Part shown: piece by piece, positions 43,956 through 52,634 of the stretch
Position numbering within the stretch: the stretch's first letter is position 1
Layout of the letters: each line of letters opens with the position of its first letter
Assembly (NCBI RefSeq): GCF_001611795.1
Contig: NZ_CP015098.1
Span: 3,658,001-3,722,000 of the forward strand
Source of the DNA: Streptomyces qaidamensis
GTDB taxonomy: Bacteria > Actinomycetota > Actinomycetes > Streptomycetales > Streptomycetaceae
Direction: 5' to 3'
Length of the DNA: 64,000 nucleotides
Made by a program: the position numbers and the translations under genes
The notes under the pieces: generated by a model
What the model saw: the letters and a program-made list of their open reading frames with translations, nothing else
Told to the model about the DNA's origin: nothing
Databases searched by the model: none

Positions 43956-43991
43956 GGTGGCGGCCGGGGCGTGTCCCCGGCCTCGGCCACC
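43956..43991. promoter_or_regulatory. strong inverted repeat between SDR and its divergent HTH regulator
   Basis: GGCCGGGG-CGTGT-CCCCGGCC (43962-43982) is flanked by GGTGGC and GCCACC that also pair. It sits directly upstream of the SDR ribosome site. Either the operator of the regulator or a leader hairpin. Confidence 0.45.
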
Positions 43992-44087
43992 ACCCTCGGC
44001 GGCTCCGGCCGCGCCACCCAGGGCTGCGCTCATCCTGGGTCCGGCAGTACCAGGTTCGCCGGGCCCGGGCGGCCTAGGCTCGCAGCC

Positions 44088-44954
44088 ATGGACGGAGAAC
44101 TGGGAGACTTCCTGCGCTCGCGCCGCGCCCGGATCCGGCCGGAAGAGGTGGGGCTGCCCTCGTACGGCCGCCGCCGCGTCCCGGGTCTGCGCCGCGAGGA
44201 GGTGGCGCAGCTGGCCGGGGTGAGCGTCGACTACTACGTCCGCCTGGAACAGGGCAGGGGGCCCGGGGATCCCTGCCGGACCAAGTCCGGGGGTGTCTCG
44301 GACGCCGTGCTGAACGCGATCGCCCGGGTGCTGCGGCTGGACGAGGCCGAGCACGCGTATCTGCGGGCGGTGGCCCGGCCGCGCCGGCAGGACGGGCCCG
44401 GGTCCGCCGCCTCCCGGGTGCGCCCGGGTGTCCGGCTGCTCCTGGACGGCATGGACCGCAACCCCGCCTACGTCCTGGACCACCGCATGGACGTCCTCGC
44501 CTGGAACGCCCTCGCCGACGCCGTGCTCGGCTTCAGCGGCACGGGCGATCTCAGCCTGCCGCGCCGGTTCTTCCTCGACCCCGCCTCGCGCGAGCTCTAT
44601 CCGGACTGGTCCGCGATCGCCGCCCAGACGGTCGCGCACCTCCGTCTGCAGGCGGGCCACCATCCCGGGGACCCCGTCACGGGGGAGCTCGTCGCCGAAC
44701 TCACCCGGGCCAGCGAGGAGTTCCGCCGTCTGTGGGCCGACCATCTGGTCAAGCCCTGCGACCACGGCGTGAAGCTCGTGCGGCACCCGGTCGCGGGCCT
44801 GCTGACCCTCCCGTACGAGACGCTCACGATCCCGGCGGCCCCGGACCAGACGATCGTGGCCTACGCGCCCGAGCCGGGCTCGGAGACGGCGGAGCGCCTG
44901 GCGCTGCTGGGGAGCTGGTCCTCAGCCGTCCCCGAAGCCCCGGAACGTGCCTGA
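44088..44954 (+). CDS. HTH-type regulator with MmyB-like ligand-binding domain
   Basis: A 288-residue regulator. The N-terminal Xre-type HTH contains LGDFLRSRRARIRPEEVGLP and VPGLRREEVAQLAGVSVDYYVRLEQGRG. The C-terminal part (about 110-275) is an MmyB-like PAS-type domain (NPAYVLDHRMDVLAWNALADAVLG, HPVAGLLTLPYETL), thought to bind a fatty-acid-like ligand. Such genes are usually divergent from an SDR that they repress, exactly as here. The 3' end overlaps the next, convergent gene by 33 bp. Confidence 0.9.
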   Translation: MDGELGDFLRSRRARIRPEEVGLPSYGRRRVPGLRREEVAQLAGVSVDYYVRLEQGRGPGDPCRTKSGGVSDAVLNAIARVLRLDEAEHAYLRAVARPRRQDGPGSAASRVRPGVRLLLDGMDRNPAYVLDHRMDVLAWNALADAVLGFSGTGDLSLPRRFFLDPASRELYPDWSAIAAQTVAHLRLQAGHHPGDPVTGELVAELTRASEEFRRLWADHLVKPCDHGVKLVRHPVAGLLTLPYETLTIPAAPDQTIVAYAPEPGSETAERLALLGSWSSAVPEAPERA

Positions 44955-45344
44955 GGGGTCCGCGGCGTCGGCGTACTCGGCGAAGTCCATGTTGGCGATG
45001 CTCAGGTTGGCGGATATCTCCGGGTACCAGCGGAGCGGGACGCGGAAGGTCCGCCCCGGCTCCGTGTAGAGGTCGACGGCCAGGAGCGGGTGCTCCGGGG
45101 CGGCCAGGGCCGTCGCGTCGGCGAGGAAGACCTCGCAGATCCGCTCGTCCTCCCCGGCGGCCGACTCCTCGGCGAGCAGCGCCTGAACGCCGGCCCCGGC
45201 GAACCGGGGATCGCTGACGCGGGTGGCGCACGGATGCTCGTCGGCCCCGTCGAGAGCGGCGCACAGCGCCTCCCACGCCGCGTCGTCGCCGAAGTCGGTG
45301 CGCAGCACGAGCGTGGTCAGGTCGTGGGGCTGAGGCAGTGGCAT
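44922..45344 (-). CDS. conserved hypothetical protein (DUF6924-like)
   Basis: A 140-residue acidic protein beginning MPLPQPHDLTTLVLRTDFGDDAAWEALCAAL. LAVDLYTEPGRTFRVPLRWYPEISANLSIANMDFAEYADAAD makes up the conserved second half, a pattern I recall for small Streptomyces proteins placed in DUF6924. No catalytic motif or membrane segment is seen. The ATG at 45344 was chosen over a longer frame start at 45632, because similarity to known proteins begins there. It overlaps the convergent HTH gene by 33 bp. Confidence 0.65.
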   Translation of the reverse strand: MPLPQPHDLTTLVLRTDFGDDAAWEALCAALDGADEHPCATRVSDPRFAGAGVQALLAEESAAGEDERICEVFLADATALAAPEHPLLAVDLYTEPGRTFRVPLRWYPEISANLSIANMDFAEYADAADPSGTFRGFGDG

Positions 45345-45404
45345 GGCGGGATCCTGCCATCCGCCACTGACAACCCGGCGGCCGGAGGGCCGGGAAGGAA
45401 AGTG

Positions 45405-45459
45405 CGCGGGGACCGCCGCACCCCCGTGACCGGGGGGCGGGACGACGGCGGTCCCCGCG
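45405..45459. other. nested hairpin in the 416-bp gap 45345-45760
   Basis: CGCGGGGACCGCCG (45405-45418) pairs perfectly with CGGCGGTCCCCGCG (45446-45459), and the loop holds a further inverted repeat CCCCCG-TGAC-CGGGGG. The rest of the gap has no supported gene. It may be a terminator or a structured RNA. Confidence 0.45.
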
Positions 45460-45572
45460 AAGGACGCGGGCCCGGTCAGGGCCGGGCGGGCGCGTCCATG
45501 GCGTCCGTGGAGGTCCGGGAGCCGCTCCGGAGGTCCTGTGACGCCGTTCGGCGCCGGCCGGGGCGGGGAGGA

Positions 45573-45610
45573 GCCTCCCCCAGTGCTGAACGCCTGGGAG
45601 GTGCCCCCAT
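45573..45610. repeat. CCTCCCCCAG...CTGGGAGGTGCCCCC palindromic element
   Basis: CCTCCCCCAG and CTGGGAGG form a hairpin followed by TGCCCCCAT. From memory, elements with this arrangement recur between genes in Streptomyces genomes, so this is probably one copy of a dispersed small repeat. Confidence 0.45.
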
Positions 45611-45760
45611 CGCCCTTGCCGACATCCACCAATGTGCCGGACGCGTGTTAAGCGGGTGCTGCGCGAACGTGACACCCGCGTACCGGTTCCGCGACGTCCG
45701 CGAAGATCACGGACGCCGCGAGTTCACCCGGTTCACGGGCGGTTCACCGGACGTTGGCCG

Positions 45761-47149
45761 TCACTTACCCGTGCGGGCGAGGAAGGACAGCAGGTCCTGC
45801 CGGCTGACCACACCGGTCGGCTTGCCCTCGACGAGGACGATCGCCGCGTCCGCCTTGCCCAGCACGGCCATGAGGTCGGCGACGGGTTCGCCGGAGCCGA
45901 CCTGGGGCAGCGGGCCGGACATGTGCTTCTCCAGGGGGTCGTCGAGCGAGGCGCTCTTGCTGAACAGCGCGTCCAGCAGCTCGCGTTCGACGACGGAGCC
46001 GACGACCTCGGCCGCCATCACGTCAGGGTGGCCGGCGCCCGGCTTGACGACCGGCATCTGCGAGACGCCGTACTCGCGCAGCACGTCGATGGCCTGACCG
46101 ACCGTCTCCTCCGGGTGCATGTGGACGAGGGAGGGCATGCGGTCGCCCTCCTTGTCGGCGAGGACGTCGGCGACGCGGGCGCTCGGTCCGGCGTCCTCCA
46201 GGAAGCCGTAGTCGGCCATCCACTCGTCGTTGAAGATCTTGCTGAGGTAGCCGCGGCCGCTGTCCGGCAGCAGCACCACCACGACGTCGTCCTCGTCGAG
46301 CCGCGCGGCGACCTCCAGCGCGGCCACGACGGCCATGCCGCAGGAGCCGCCGACGAGCAGGCCCTCCTCCTTGGCGAGGCGGCGCGTCATCTGGAAGGAG
46401 TCCTTGTCGGACACGGCGACGATCTCGTCCGCGACGGTCCGGTCGTAGGCGGTCGGCCAGAAGTCCTCACCGACGCCCTCGACGAGGTAGGGCCGGCCGG
46501 AGCCGCCGGAGTAGACCGAGCCCTCCGGGTCGGCGCCGACGACCTTCACCGAGCCGTCGCTGATCTCCTTCAGATAGCGGCCGGTCCCGGAGATGGTGCC
46601 GCCGGTGCCCACGCCCGTCACGAAGTGGGTGATCTTCCCCTCCGTCTGCTCCCACAGCTCGGGGCCGGTCGAGTGGTAGTGGGAGAGCGGGTTGTTGGGG
46701 TTGGAGTACTGGTCGGGCTTCCAGGCTCCGGGCGTCTCACGGACCAGCCGGTCGGAGACGTTGTAGTAGGAGTCCGGGTGCTCGGGGTCGACGGCGGTCG
46801 GGCACACCACGACCTCGGCGCCGTACGCGCGCAGCACGTTGATCTTGTCCGTGCTCACCTTGTCGGGGCACACGAAGATGCACTTGTACCCCTTCTGCTG
46901 GGCGACGATGGCGAGCCCGACGCCGGTGTTGCCGCTGGTCGGCTCGACGATCGTGCCGCCGGGCTTGAGCGCGCCGCTCTCCTCCGCCGCCTCGATCATG
47001 CGCAGGGCGATGCGGTCCTTCACCGAGCCGCCGGGGTTGAAGTACTCCACCTTGGCCAGGACGGTCGCCCTGATGCCCTTGGTCACGCTGTTGAGCTTCA
47101 CCAGCGGGGTGTTGCCGACGAGGCTGATCATCGAGTCGTGAAATTGCAC
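45761..47149 (-). CDS. cbs: cystathionine beta-synthase
   Basis: A 462-residue PLP enzyme with a C-terminal CBS-domain pair. The PLP Lys lies in VEYFNPGGSVKDRIALRMIEAAE (about residue 41); EPTSGNTGVGLAIVAQQKGY and the phosphate loop GVGTGGTISGTGRYLKE follow. The regulatory part (about 340-460) carries two CBS motifs (VHMHPEETVGQAIDVLREYGVSQMPVV and LMAVLGKADAAIVLVEGKPTGVVSRQDLL). It condenses serine and homocysteine to cystathionine. The GTG at 47149 has GGAGA 6 bp upstream. Its neighbourhood with an SGNH hydrolase and thiolase is also seen in Mycobacterium (from memory). Confidence 0.93.
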   Translation of the reverse strand: MQFHDSMISLVGNTPLVKLNSVTKGIRATVLAKVEYFNPGGSVKDRIALRMIEAAEESGALKPGGTIVEPTSGNTGVGLAIVAQQKGYKCIFVCPDKVSTDKINVLRAYGAEVVVCPTAVDPEHPDSYYNVSDRLVRETPGAWKPDQYSNPNNPLSHYHSTGPELWEQTEGKITHFVTGVGTGGTISGTGRYLKEISDGSVKVVGADPEGSVYSGGSGRPYLVEGVGEDFWPTAYDRTVADEIVAVSDKDSFQMTRRLAKEEGLLVGGSCGMAVVAALEVAARLDEDDVVVVLLPDSGRGYLSKIFNDEWMADYGFLEDAGPSARVADVLADKEGDRMPSLVHMHPEETVGQAIDVLREYGVSQMPVVKPGAGHPDVMAAEVVGSVVERELLDALFSKSASLDDPLEKHMSGPLPQVGSGEPVADLMAVLGKADAAIVLVEGKPTGVVSRQDLLSFLARTGK

Positions 47150-47308
47150 CGTTGTCTCCGGATGCTGCAAAAGATTCGGTCGTAGTGGTGCCGCCAGCCT
47201 ATGACTTCGCCGTCGCCCGTGACGGTCGTTCACTCCCCGTTGAGATTGGGCGACGGGCTGTACGGGGCAAGCACTGGGTGTACGGGTTCGAGGAGGTGGC
47301 GGCGACGC

Positions 47309-48334
47309 ATGACGAGCATGTCGAGGGCGAGGGTGGCCCGTCGGATCGCGGCCGGCGCGGCTTATGGCGGCGGCGGGATCGGTCTGGCCGGAGCGGCCAC
47401 CGTGGGGCTGGTGCTGGCGGAGGTGCAGCTGGCGCGGCGCCGGGTGAGCAACGGCACGTCACCTCACGTGCCGCACGCGGACGGGCTGTACGGCCGGATG
47501 TACGCCGGTCCGGCCGGGGCACCGCTGCGGCTGACGATGCTGGGCGACTCCACGGCCGCGGGCCAGGGCGTGCACCGCGGCGGGCAGACGCCGGGGGCAC
47601 TCCTGGCGTCGGGGCTCGCGGCGCTGGCCGAGCGCCCGGTGGAGCTGCGCACGGTGGCGACGCCGGGGGCCTGTTCGGACGACCTGGACCGCCAGGTGGC
47701 CCTGGTGCTGGCCGATCCCGATCCCGTGCCCGACATCTGCGTGATCATGGTCGGCGCGAACGACGTCACCCACCGCATGCCCCCGACGCGCTCGGTCCGC
47801 CATCTGGCCTCGGCGGTTCGCCGGCTGCGCACGGCCGGTGCGGAGGTCGTGGTCGGTACCTGCCCCGACCTCGGCACGATCGAGCCGGTGCGGCAGCCCT
47901 TGCGCTGGCTGGCCCGGCGGGCCTCACGCCAGCTGGCGGCCGCCCAGACGATCGGAGTCGTCGAACAGGGCGGCCGCACCGTGTCGCTGGGCGACCTGCT
48001 GGGCCCCGAGTTCGCCGAGAACCCGCGCGAGCTGTTCGGCCCGGACAGCTACCACCCCTCCGCCGAGGGCTACGCGACGGCGGCGATGGCGGTGCTGCCG
48101 ACCGTCTGCGCGTCCCTGGGCCTGTGGCCCGCGGAGGAGGAGCGCCCGGACGCCTCCCGCCGCGAGGGATTCCTGCCGGTGGCGCGGGCGGCGGCGGAGG
48201 CCGCCTCGGAGGCGGGCACGGAGGTCGCGGCGGCCATGCCGAGCGGGCCGCGCGGGCCGTGGGCGCTGCTGAAGCGCCGGCGGCGTCGGCGGGTACCCGA
48301 GCAGGAGCCGGCACCGGCCACCCCGTCGAACTGA
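47309..48334 (+). CDS. SGNH/GDSL-family hydrolase
   Basis: A 341-residue protein. An N-terminal hydrophobic segment (AAGAAYGGGGIGLAGAATVGLVLAEV) acts as anchor or signal. The hydrolase domain has block I LTMLGDSTAAGQGV (Ser nucleophile), block III VIMVGANDVTH (Asn) and block V DSYHPSAEGYA (Asp-His). SGNH enzymes hydrolyse esters of lipids, carbohydrates or acyl groups on polymers. The acidic and then basic C-terminal extension (about 280-341) is not part of the domain. The ATG at 47309 was chosen; AGGAGG lies 13 bp upstream, and the ATG at 47318 is also possible. Divergent from cbs. Confidence 0.87.
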   Translation: MTSMSRARVARRIAAGAAYGGGGIGLAGAATVGLVLAEVQLARRRVSNGTSPHVPHADGLYGRMYAGPAGAPLRLTMLGDSTAAGQGVHRGGQTPGALLASGLAALAERPVELRTVATPGACSDDLDRQVALVLADPDPVPDICVIMVGANDVTHRMPPTRSVRHLASAVRRLRTAGAEVVVGTCPDLGTIEPVRQPLRWLARRASRQLAAAQTIGVVEQGGRTVSLGDLLGPEFAENPRELFGPDSYHPSAEGYATAAMAVLPTVCASLGLWPAEEERPDASRREGFLPVARAAAEAASEAGTEVAAAMPSGPRGPWALLKRRRRRRVPEQEPAPATPSN

Positions 48335-48359
48335 CGCAACCCGCCGGACGTCGAAAAGC

Positions 48360-48367
48360 AAGCGCTT
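48360..48367. promoter_or_regulatory. palindrome upstream of the thiolase gene
   Basis: AAGCGCTT within GCAAGCGCTTAG, about 110 bp before the thiolase start, looks like the core of a repressor site for fatty-acid genes. No regulator is encoded nearby. Confidence 0.25.
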
Positions 48368-48475
48368 AGAAAACTGCGGCCAGGGTCACACCGCGACACC
48401 AGTGACCCAGCCCATACGTACGGGTAACTTCCCAGACAGCCCAAGCAGACCACCCGGTACGTCAATGGAGCCGTG

Positions 48476-49696
48476 ATGCCCGAAGCCGTGATCGTCTCAG
48501 CCGCCCGCTCCCCCATCGGCCGCGCCGTCAAGGGCTCCCTCAAGGACCTCCGCCCGGACGACCTGACCGCCACGATCATCCAGGCCGCCCTGGCCAAGGT
48601 CCCTGAGCTGGACCCGAAGGACATCGACGACCTGATGCTCGGCTGCGGCCTGCCCGGCGGCGAGCAGGGCCACAACCTCGGCCGCATCGTCGCCGTACAG
48701 ATGGGCATGGACCACCTGCCGGGCTGCACCATCACCCGGTACTGCTCCTCCTCCCTGCAGACCTCCCGCATGGCCCTGCACGCCATCAAGGCCGGCGAGG
48801 GCGACGTGTTCATCTCGGCGGGCGTGGAGACGGTCTCCCGCTACGCGAAGGGCAGCTCCGACGGCCTGCCCGACACGCACAACCCGCTCTTCGCCGACGC
48901 GGAGGCCCGCACGGTCGCGACCGCCCAGTCCGAGGGCTCCACCTGGCACGACCCGCGTGAGGACGGCCTGCTGCCCGACCCGTACATCGCGATGGGCCAG
49001 ACCGCCGAGAACCTGGCCCGCGCCAAGGGCGTCACCCGCCAGGACATGGACGAGTTCGGCGTCCGCTCGCAGAACCTCGCCGAAGAGGCCATCAAGAACG
49101 GCTTCTGGGAGCGCGAGATCACCCCGGTGACCCTCCCCGACGGCACGGTCGTCTCCAAGGACGACGGCCCCCGCGCCGGCGTCACACTGGAGGGCGCGCA
49201 GGGCCTCAAGCCGGTCTTCCGCCCCGACGGCCTGGTCACCGCCGCCAACTGCTGCCCGCTGAACGACGGCGCCGCCGCGCTGGTGATCATGTCCGACACC
49301 AAGGCCCGCGAGCTCGGCCTCACCCCGCTCGCCCGCATCGTGTCGACCGGCGTCTCCGGCCTGTCGCCCGAGATCATGGGCCTCGGCCCGGTGGAGGCCA
49401 GCAAGCAGGCCCTCGGCCGCGCCGGGCTGACCATCGACGACATCGACCTGGTCGAGATCAACGAGGCGTTCGCCGCCCAGGTGATCCCCTCCTACCGCGA
49501 CCTGGGCATCCCGCTGGAGAAGCTGAACGTCAACGGCGGTGCCATCGCCGTCGGCCACCCCTTCGGCATGACCGGCGCCCGCATCACCACCACGCTCATC
49601 AACTCCCTGCAGTTCCACGACAAGCAGTTCGGTCTGGAGACGATGTGCGTCGGCGGCGGCCAGGGCATGGCCATGGTCATCGAGCGCCTCAGCTGA
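48476..49696 (+). CDS. acetyl-CoA C-acyltransferase (thiolase)
   Basis: A 406-residue thiolase. The acyl-accepting Cys is in [18 protein letters not shown] (about residue 92). [17 protein letters not shown] (His, about 358) and [14 protein letters not shown] (second Cys, about 390) complete the active site, and [10 protein letters not shown] is the signature. It cleaves 3-ketoacyl-CoA in beta-oxidation or condenses acetyl-CoA. The ATG at 48476 has GGAG 5 bp upstream; a GTG at 48473 is adjacent. The gene is followed by a classical terminator. Confidence 0.93.
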   Translation: MPEAVIVSAARSPIGRAVKGSLKDLRPDDLTATIIQAALAKVPELDPKDIDDLMLGCGLPGGEQGHNLGRIVAVQMGMDHLPGCTITRYCSSSLQTSRMALHAIKAGEGDVFISAGVETVSRYAKGSSDGLPDTHNPLFADAEARTVATAQSEGSTWHDPREDGLLPDPYIAMGQTAENLARAKGVTRQDMDEFGVRSQNLAEEAIKNGFWEREITPVTLPDGTVVSKDDGPRAGVTLEGAQGLKPVFRPDGLVTAANCCPLNDGAAALVIMSDTKARELGLTPLARIVSTGVSGLSPEIMGLGPVEASKQALGRAGLTIDDIDLVEINEAFAAQVIPSYRDLGIPLEKLNVNGGAIAVGHPFGMTGARITTTLINSLQFHDKQFGLETMCVGGGQGMAMVIERLS

Positions 49697-49738
49697 GCGG
49701 CGCACCGTAGCCGCCATAGCACCCGCTGTGAGCTACCG

Positions 49739-49779
49739 GCCCAGAACCCTGGAAACACCAGGGTTCTGGGCTGTTTTGT
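49739..49779 (+). terminator. intrinsic terminator after the thiolase gene
   Basis: A perfect 14-bp stem (GCCCAGAACCCTGG and its inverse, loop AAACA) is followed by TGTTTTG, an unusually good T-tract for Streptomyces. Confidence 0.9.
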
Positions 49780-49969
49780 GATCCAATCTCCCCCAGGATG
49801 TGACCTATCTCCCTCCGCCAGGGGAGAACCCCAGGTCACAGCAGCCCCACCCTCTCCCCCGACACCGAAGCCCTGTCCGTTTCGTGACCTTACGCACTGA
49901 CAGCTGGTTAGTCCGCCCTTCAAGCTGATGTAGGAAGTCGGGGGTCGACTTTGAACCGGGAGTACGTCA

Positions 49970-50752
49970 GTGAGCGCCATGCCGATCGCGTTGCTGGTCA
50001 CCACGGCCGCCACGGGCGCCGTGGGCGTCGCCGTCCTGCGCACCGTCCTGCAGCTGCGCCGACAGGTCGCGGCCCTGCACACCGCGCTGGCCGAGAGCCG
50101 CGCCGCCACCACCCGTGCGCTGCTGCCCGCCGCTCGTACCGCTGCCGACACCGATGAGATACGTGCCGCCGTGGCGGCCGCGCTCGCCGAGGAGCGGGAG
50201 CGGGAGCTCGCCGAGGCGCGGGCGTTCTGGGCCGCCCAGGAGGCCCGTGACGCCTCCGACGCGCCTTCTCTGCTGGGCCTGCCCGAGGTCGATCTGTTCC
50301 TGCCCCGCCAGGCGGATTTCGCGGGTCTGGAGCCGGTGTCCGAGCCCGGCGCGGAGGCCGAGGAGCCGGCCGCCGAGTCCCCGGAGCTGGCCGCGGCCCG
50401 CCGCCGCCACCCCTCCCACCCGGACTTCGTGCCGACGCAGTCGCCCGTCGTGAACGACCACGAGCGCACCGTCGCCACCCTGGAGGAGCTGGCCTCCTCC
50501 CGCGTCGAGCTGACGGACGTCCGCCCCGGCCCGCTGGGCACCCTGGACGTCTACGTGTTCGCCGACGGCACGACCCTGTGCATGACCCCGGGCCACCGCG
50601 AGACGGCGGAACACCTCGCCGCGGCCCTGCGCACGGGCAAGACCCCCGTCCTCCTGGGCGGCTCCGGCATCTCCGGCGCCTACACCCTGACGTTCGAGTG
50701 CGGCGAGGAGAACGTCTACATCCTGGCCGACCGGGTCATCGCGTCCCTGTAG
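49970..50752 (+). CDS. conserved hypothetical protein with N-terminal membrane helix
   Basis: A 260-residue protein. A hydrophobic segment ([19 protein letters not shown]) is followed by a helical, charged stretch ([16 protein letters not shown] and [30 protein letters not shown]) that may form a coiled coil. The C-terminal about 100 residues form a compact domain ([64 protein letters not shown], given here in part). No family is recognised. The GTG start has GGGAG 8 bp upstream. The 190 bp before it are AT-richer and likely hold its promoter. Confidence 0.75.
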   Translation: MSAMPIALLVTTAATGAVGVAVLRTVLQLRRQVAALHTALAESRAATTRALLPAARTAADTDEIRAAVAAALAEERERELAEARAFWAAQEARDASDAPSLLGLPEVDLFLPRQADFAGLEPVSEPGAEAEEPAAESPELAAARRRHPSHPDFVPTQSPVVNDHERTVATLEELASSRVELTDVRPGPLGTLDVYVFADGTTLCMTPGHRETAEHLAAALRTGKTPVLLGGSGISGAYTLTFECGEENVYILADRVIASL

Positions 50753-50814
50753 TGCTTCAGGGGCGCGGGAAGCCGCGCGAGCAACCACACGAAACCTGCA
50801 TCCGCAAACGTCGC

Positions 50815-51126
50815 TCAGACCCCCGCCCGCTTCTGCGCCTCCTCCACCAACGTCAGCGCTCCATCGAGGTCGGCATCGCTGCGAAGCGCAACGGCCAGAT
50901 CATTCCCGGCCACGGTGATCTGATCCGCCGCCGCGAACATCCCCGCATCCGGCATCTCCCGAGGCTCCACGCCCGGTTCCTCCAGCTCCTGCGCCCAACG
51001 AGCGAGCTGCCGGGCCAGCGCCAGCGCTTCAGCGGCAGCTCCCCGCTGCAACCGGCTCTGGGGCGCGGCCCTCAAACGATCGGCGAAGTGTTCCACCGCA
51101 CGGGTCAGAGGCGTCGTATCAACCAC
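50815..51126 (-). CDS. small conserved hypothetical protein
   Basis: A 103-residue, largely helical protein (TPLTRAVEHFADRLRAAPQSRLQRGAAAEALALARQLARWAQELEEPG, in part). No known domain. The GTG at 51126 gives the usual length, though no ribosome site is visible; the frame is open to a GTG at 51174, also without one. It converges on the preceding gene. Confidence 0.6.
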   Translation of the reverse strand: MVDTTPLTRAVEHFADRLRAAPQSRLQRGAAAEALALARQLARWAQELEEPGVEPREMPDAGMFAAADQITVAGNDLAVALRSDADLDGALTLVEEAQKRAGV

Positions 51127-51227
51127 GCCGCGAGCGTACGCGTCGCACCGGGACTGTTGCCAACGGGCGAACACTCAGGCACGGTGACCTGAAGGACCGG
51201 CTTACATCCCAGCGTCCGGAGGCGCCG

Positions 51228-51458
51228 ATGTCCCAAGTCTTCTCCGAAGAGACCCATCGCAACATGCTCGCCCGCATCCCCCACTGCACCGGTCGTGAGA
51301 TCTCCGACTGGTTGCGCACCGTCGAGGACGGCCCGTCACTCTTCCGCTTCGAGGAAAAAGTCAGCTGGCTCCGGCACGAGCACAACCTCGCGTACGGCCA
51401 CGCGAAGGCGATCATCCACGAGTACGACCTGAGGAGGGCCGCGCGCAAACTGCTCTAG
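51228..51458 (+). CDS. DUF4287-type small protein
   Basis: A 76-residue protein (MSQVFSEETHRNMLARIP at the start, GREISDWLRTVEDGPSLFRFEEKVSWLRHEH in the middle, LAYGHAKAIIHEYDLRRAARKLL at the end). This is the compact helical pattern of DUF4287, a family of short proteins without known function, possibly nucleic-acid or protein binding. GGAGG precedes the ATG by 5 bp. Transcribed alone and divergent from the gene at 50815-51126. Confidence 0.8.
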   Translation: MSQVFSEETHRNMLARIPHCTGREISDWLRTVEDGPSLFRFEEKVSWLRHEHNLAYGHAKAIIHEYDLRRAARKLL

Positions 51459-51518
51459 GGCCTGATCCAGACGACAGACCCTAAGCGCGCACCGCTCCGG
51501 GCCCGTACGCCTGGACGA

Positions 51519-51550
51519 CGAAGGGCCCCGGCCGGAGCCGGGGCCCTTCG
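51519..51550. terminator. bidirectional terminator
   Basis: CGAAGGGCCCCGGC (51519-51532) pairs with GCCGGGGCCCTTCG (51537-51550) with loop CGGA, between convergent genes. Confidence 0.85.
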
Positions 51551-51567
51551 CGCTACGACCGTCGGAA

Positions 51568-52476
51568 CTAGTCGCTGCTGTTGAGGATCGAGAGAAGCCT
51601 CAGGAACTCCAGGTAGATCCACACCAGCGTCAGCGTGAGGCCGAAGGCCGCGAGCCAGGCCTCCTCGCGCGGGGCGCCGTAGGCGACGCCGTCCTCGACC
51701 TGCTTGAAGTCCAGGGCGAGGAAGCAGGCGCCGAGGATGATGCCGATGACGCCGAAGACGACGCCGAGGGCGCCACTGCGGAAGCCGAGACCGTCACCGC
51801 CGCCGAACACCGCGAACAGCAGGTTCACGGTCATCAGCAGGATGAAGCCGAGCGCGGCCGCCATCACGAAGCCGTAGAAGCGGCGGTTGACGCGGATCCA
51901 GCCGGCCTTGTAGGCGATCAGCACACCGGCGAAGACCGCCATGGTGCCGATCACGGCCTGCATGGCCGCGCCATCGGCGATGCGGTTGTCGACGATGTTG
52001 GAGATGACGCCGAGGAAGACACCCTCGAACGCGGCGTACGTCAGGATCAGCGCGGGCGAGGCCTTGCGCTTGAAGGACTGCACGAACGCCAGGACCATGC
52101 CGATCAGCGCGGCACCGATGCCGATGCCGTAACTGCGGCTGATGTTGGCGTCGTCGACCGGCAGCAGCGCCCAGGAGAGCGCCGCGGTGACGATGAGCAC
52201 GCCGAGCGTGCTCGCCGTGCGCAGGACGACGTCGTCGATGGTCATCCGGCCGGTGGTGGCCGGTGCCTGCGGCGGTGCGCCGTGCTGCAGGTCCTGCTGG
52301 GCGTAAGGGTTCTGCGCGTACGGGTTCTGCGCGTACTGGTCGCCCGTCGGCTGCGCGTACGGGTTGCCCTGGGTGGCGACAGCGGGACCCCCGGCCTGCG
52401 GCGCGGTGTTGAAGCCCGCGTAGCCGTTGTCGCGGCTGAACCCCCGTCGCGAGAAGACCGGGTTTCTGCTCCTCAT
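51568..52476 (-). CDS. Bax inhibitor-1/YccA-family membrane protein
   Basis: A 302-residue protein. An N-terminal soluble part of about 80 residues contains NPYAQ repeats (NPYAQPTGDQYAQNPYAQ). It is followed by seven membrane helices between about 92 and 295, including VVLRTASTLGVLIVTAALSWALL, ALILTYAAFEGVFLGVISNIVD and LTLTLVWIYLEFLRLLSIL. The family forms pH-sensitive calcium channels in some bacteria and is otherwise of unknown role. The ATG at 52476 has GGAGG 6 bp upstream. Single gene with its own terminator. Confidence 0.92.
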   Translation of the reverse strand: MRSRNPVFSRRGFSRDNGYAGFNTAPQAGGPAVATQGNPYAQPTGDQYAQNPYAQNPYAQQDLQHGAPPQAPATTGRMTIDDVVLRTASTLGVLIVTAALSWALLPVDDANISRSYGIGIGAALIGMVLAFVQSFKRKASPALILTYAAFEGVFLGVISNIVDNRIADGAAMQAVIGTMAVFAGVLIAYKAGWIRVNRRFYGFVMAAALGFILLMTVNLLFAVFGGGDGLGFRSGALGVVFGVIGIILGACFLALDFKQVEDGVAYGAPREEAWLAAFGLTLTLVWIYLEFLRLLSILNSSD

Positions 52477-52634
52477 TTCACTCCTCCATGGCCACCAGGC
52501 GTGGCCTTGGCTCAAGAGTAATAGGTAGGCAAAGGAATGACCCTACTGCTTGGGGAGGATCTTTCCCTCGTCGTGCTGCGCAACACGCTACGTGGCTTCG
52601 TGATTCCCCTCACCGGAGGGGGCCATTCACCGGC

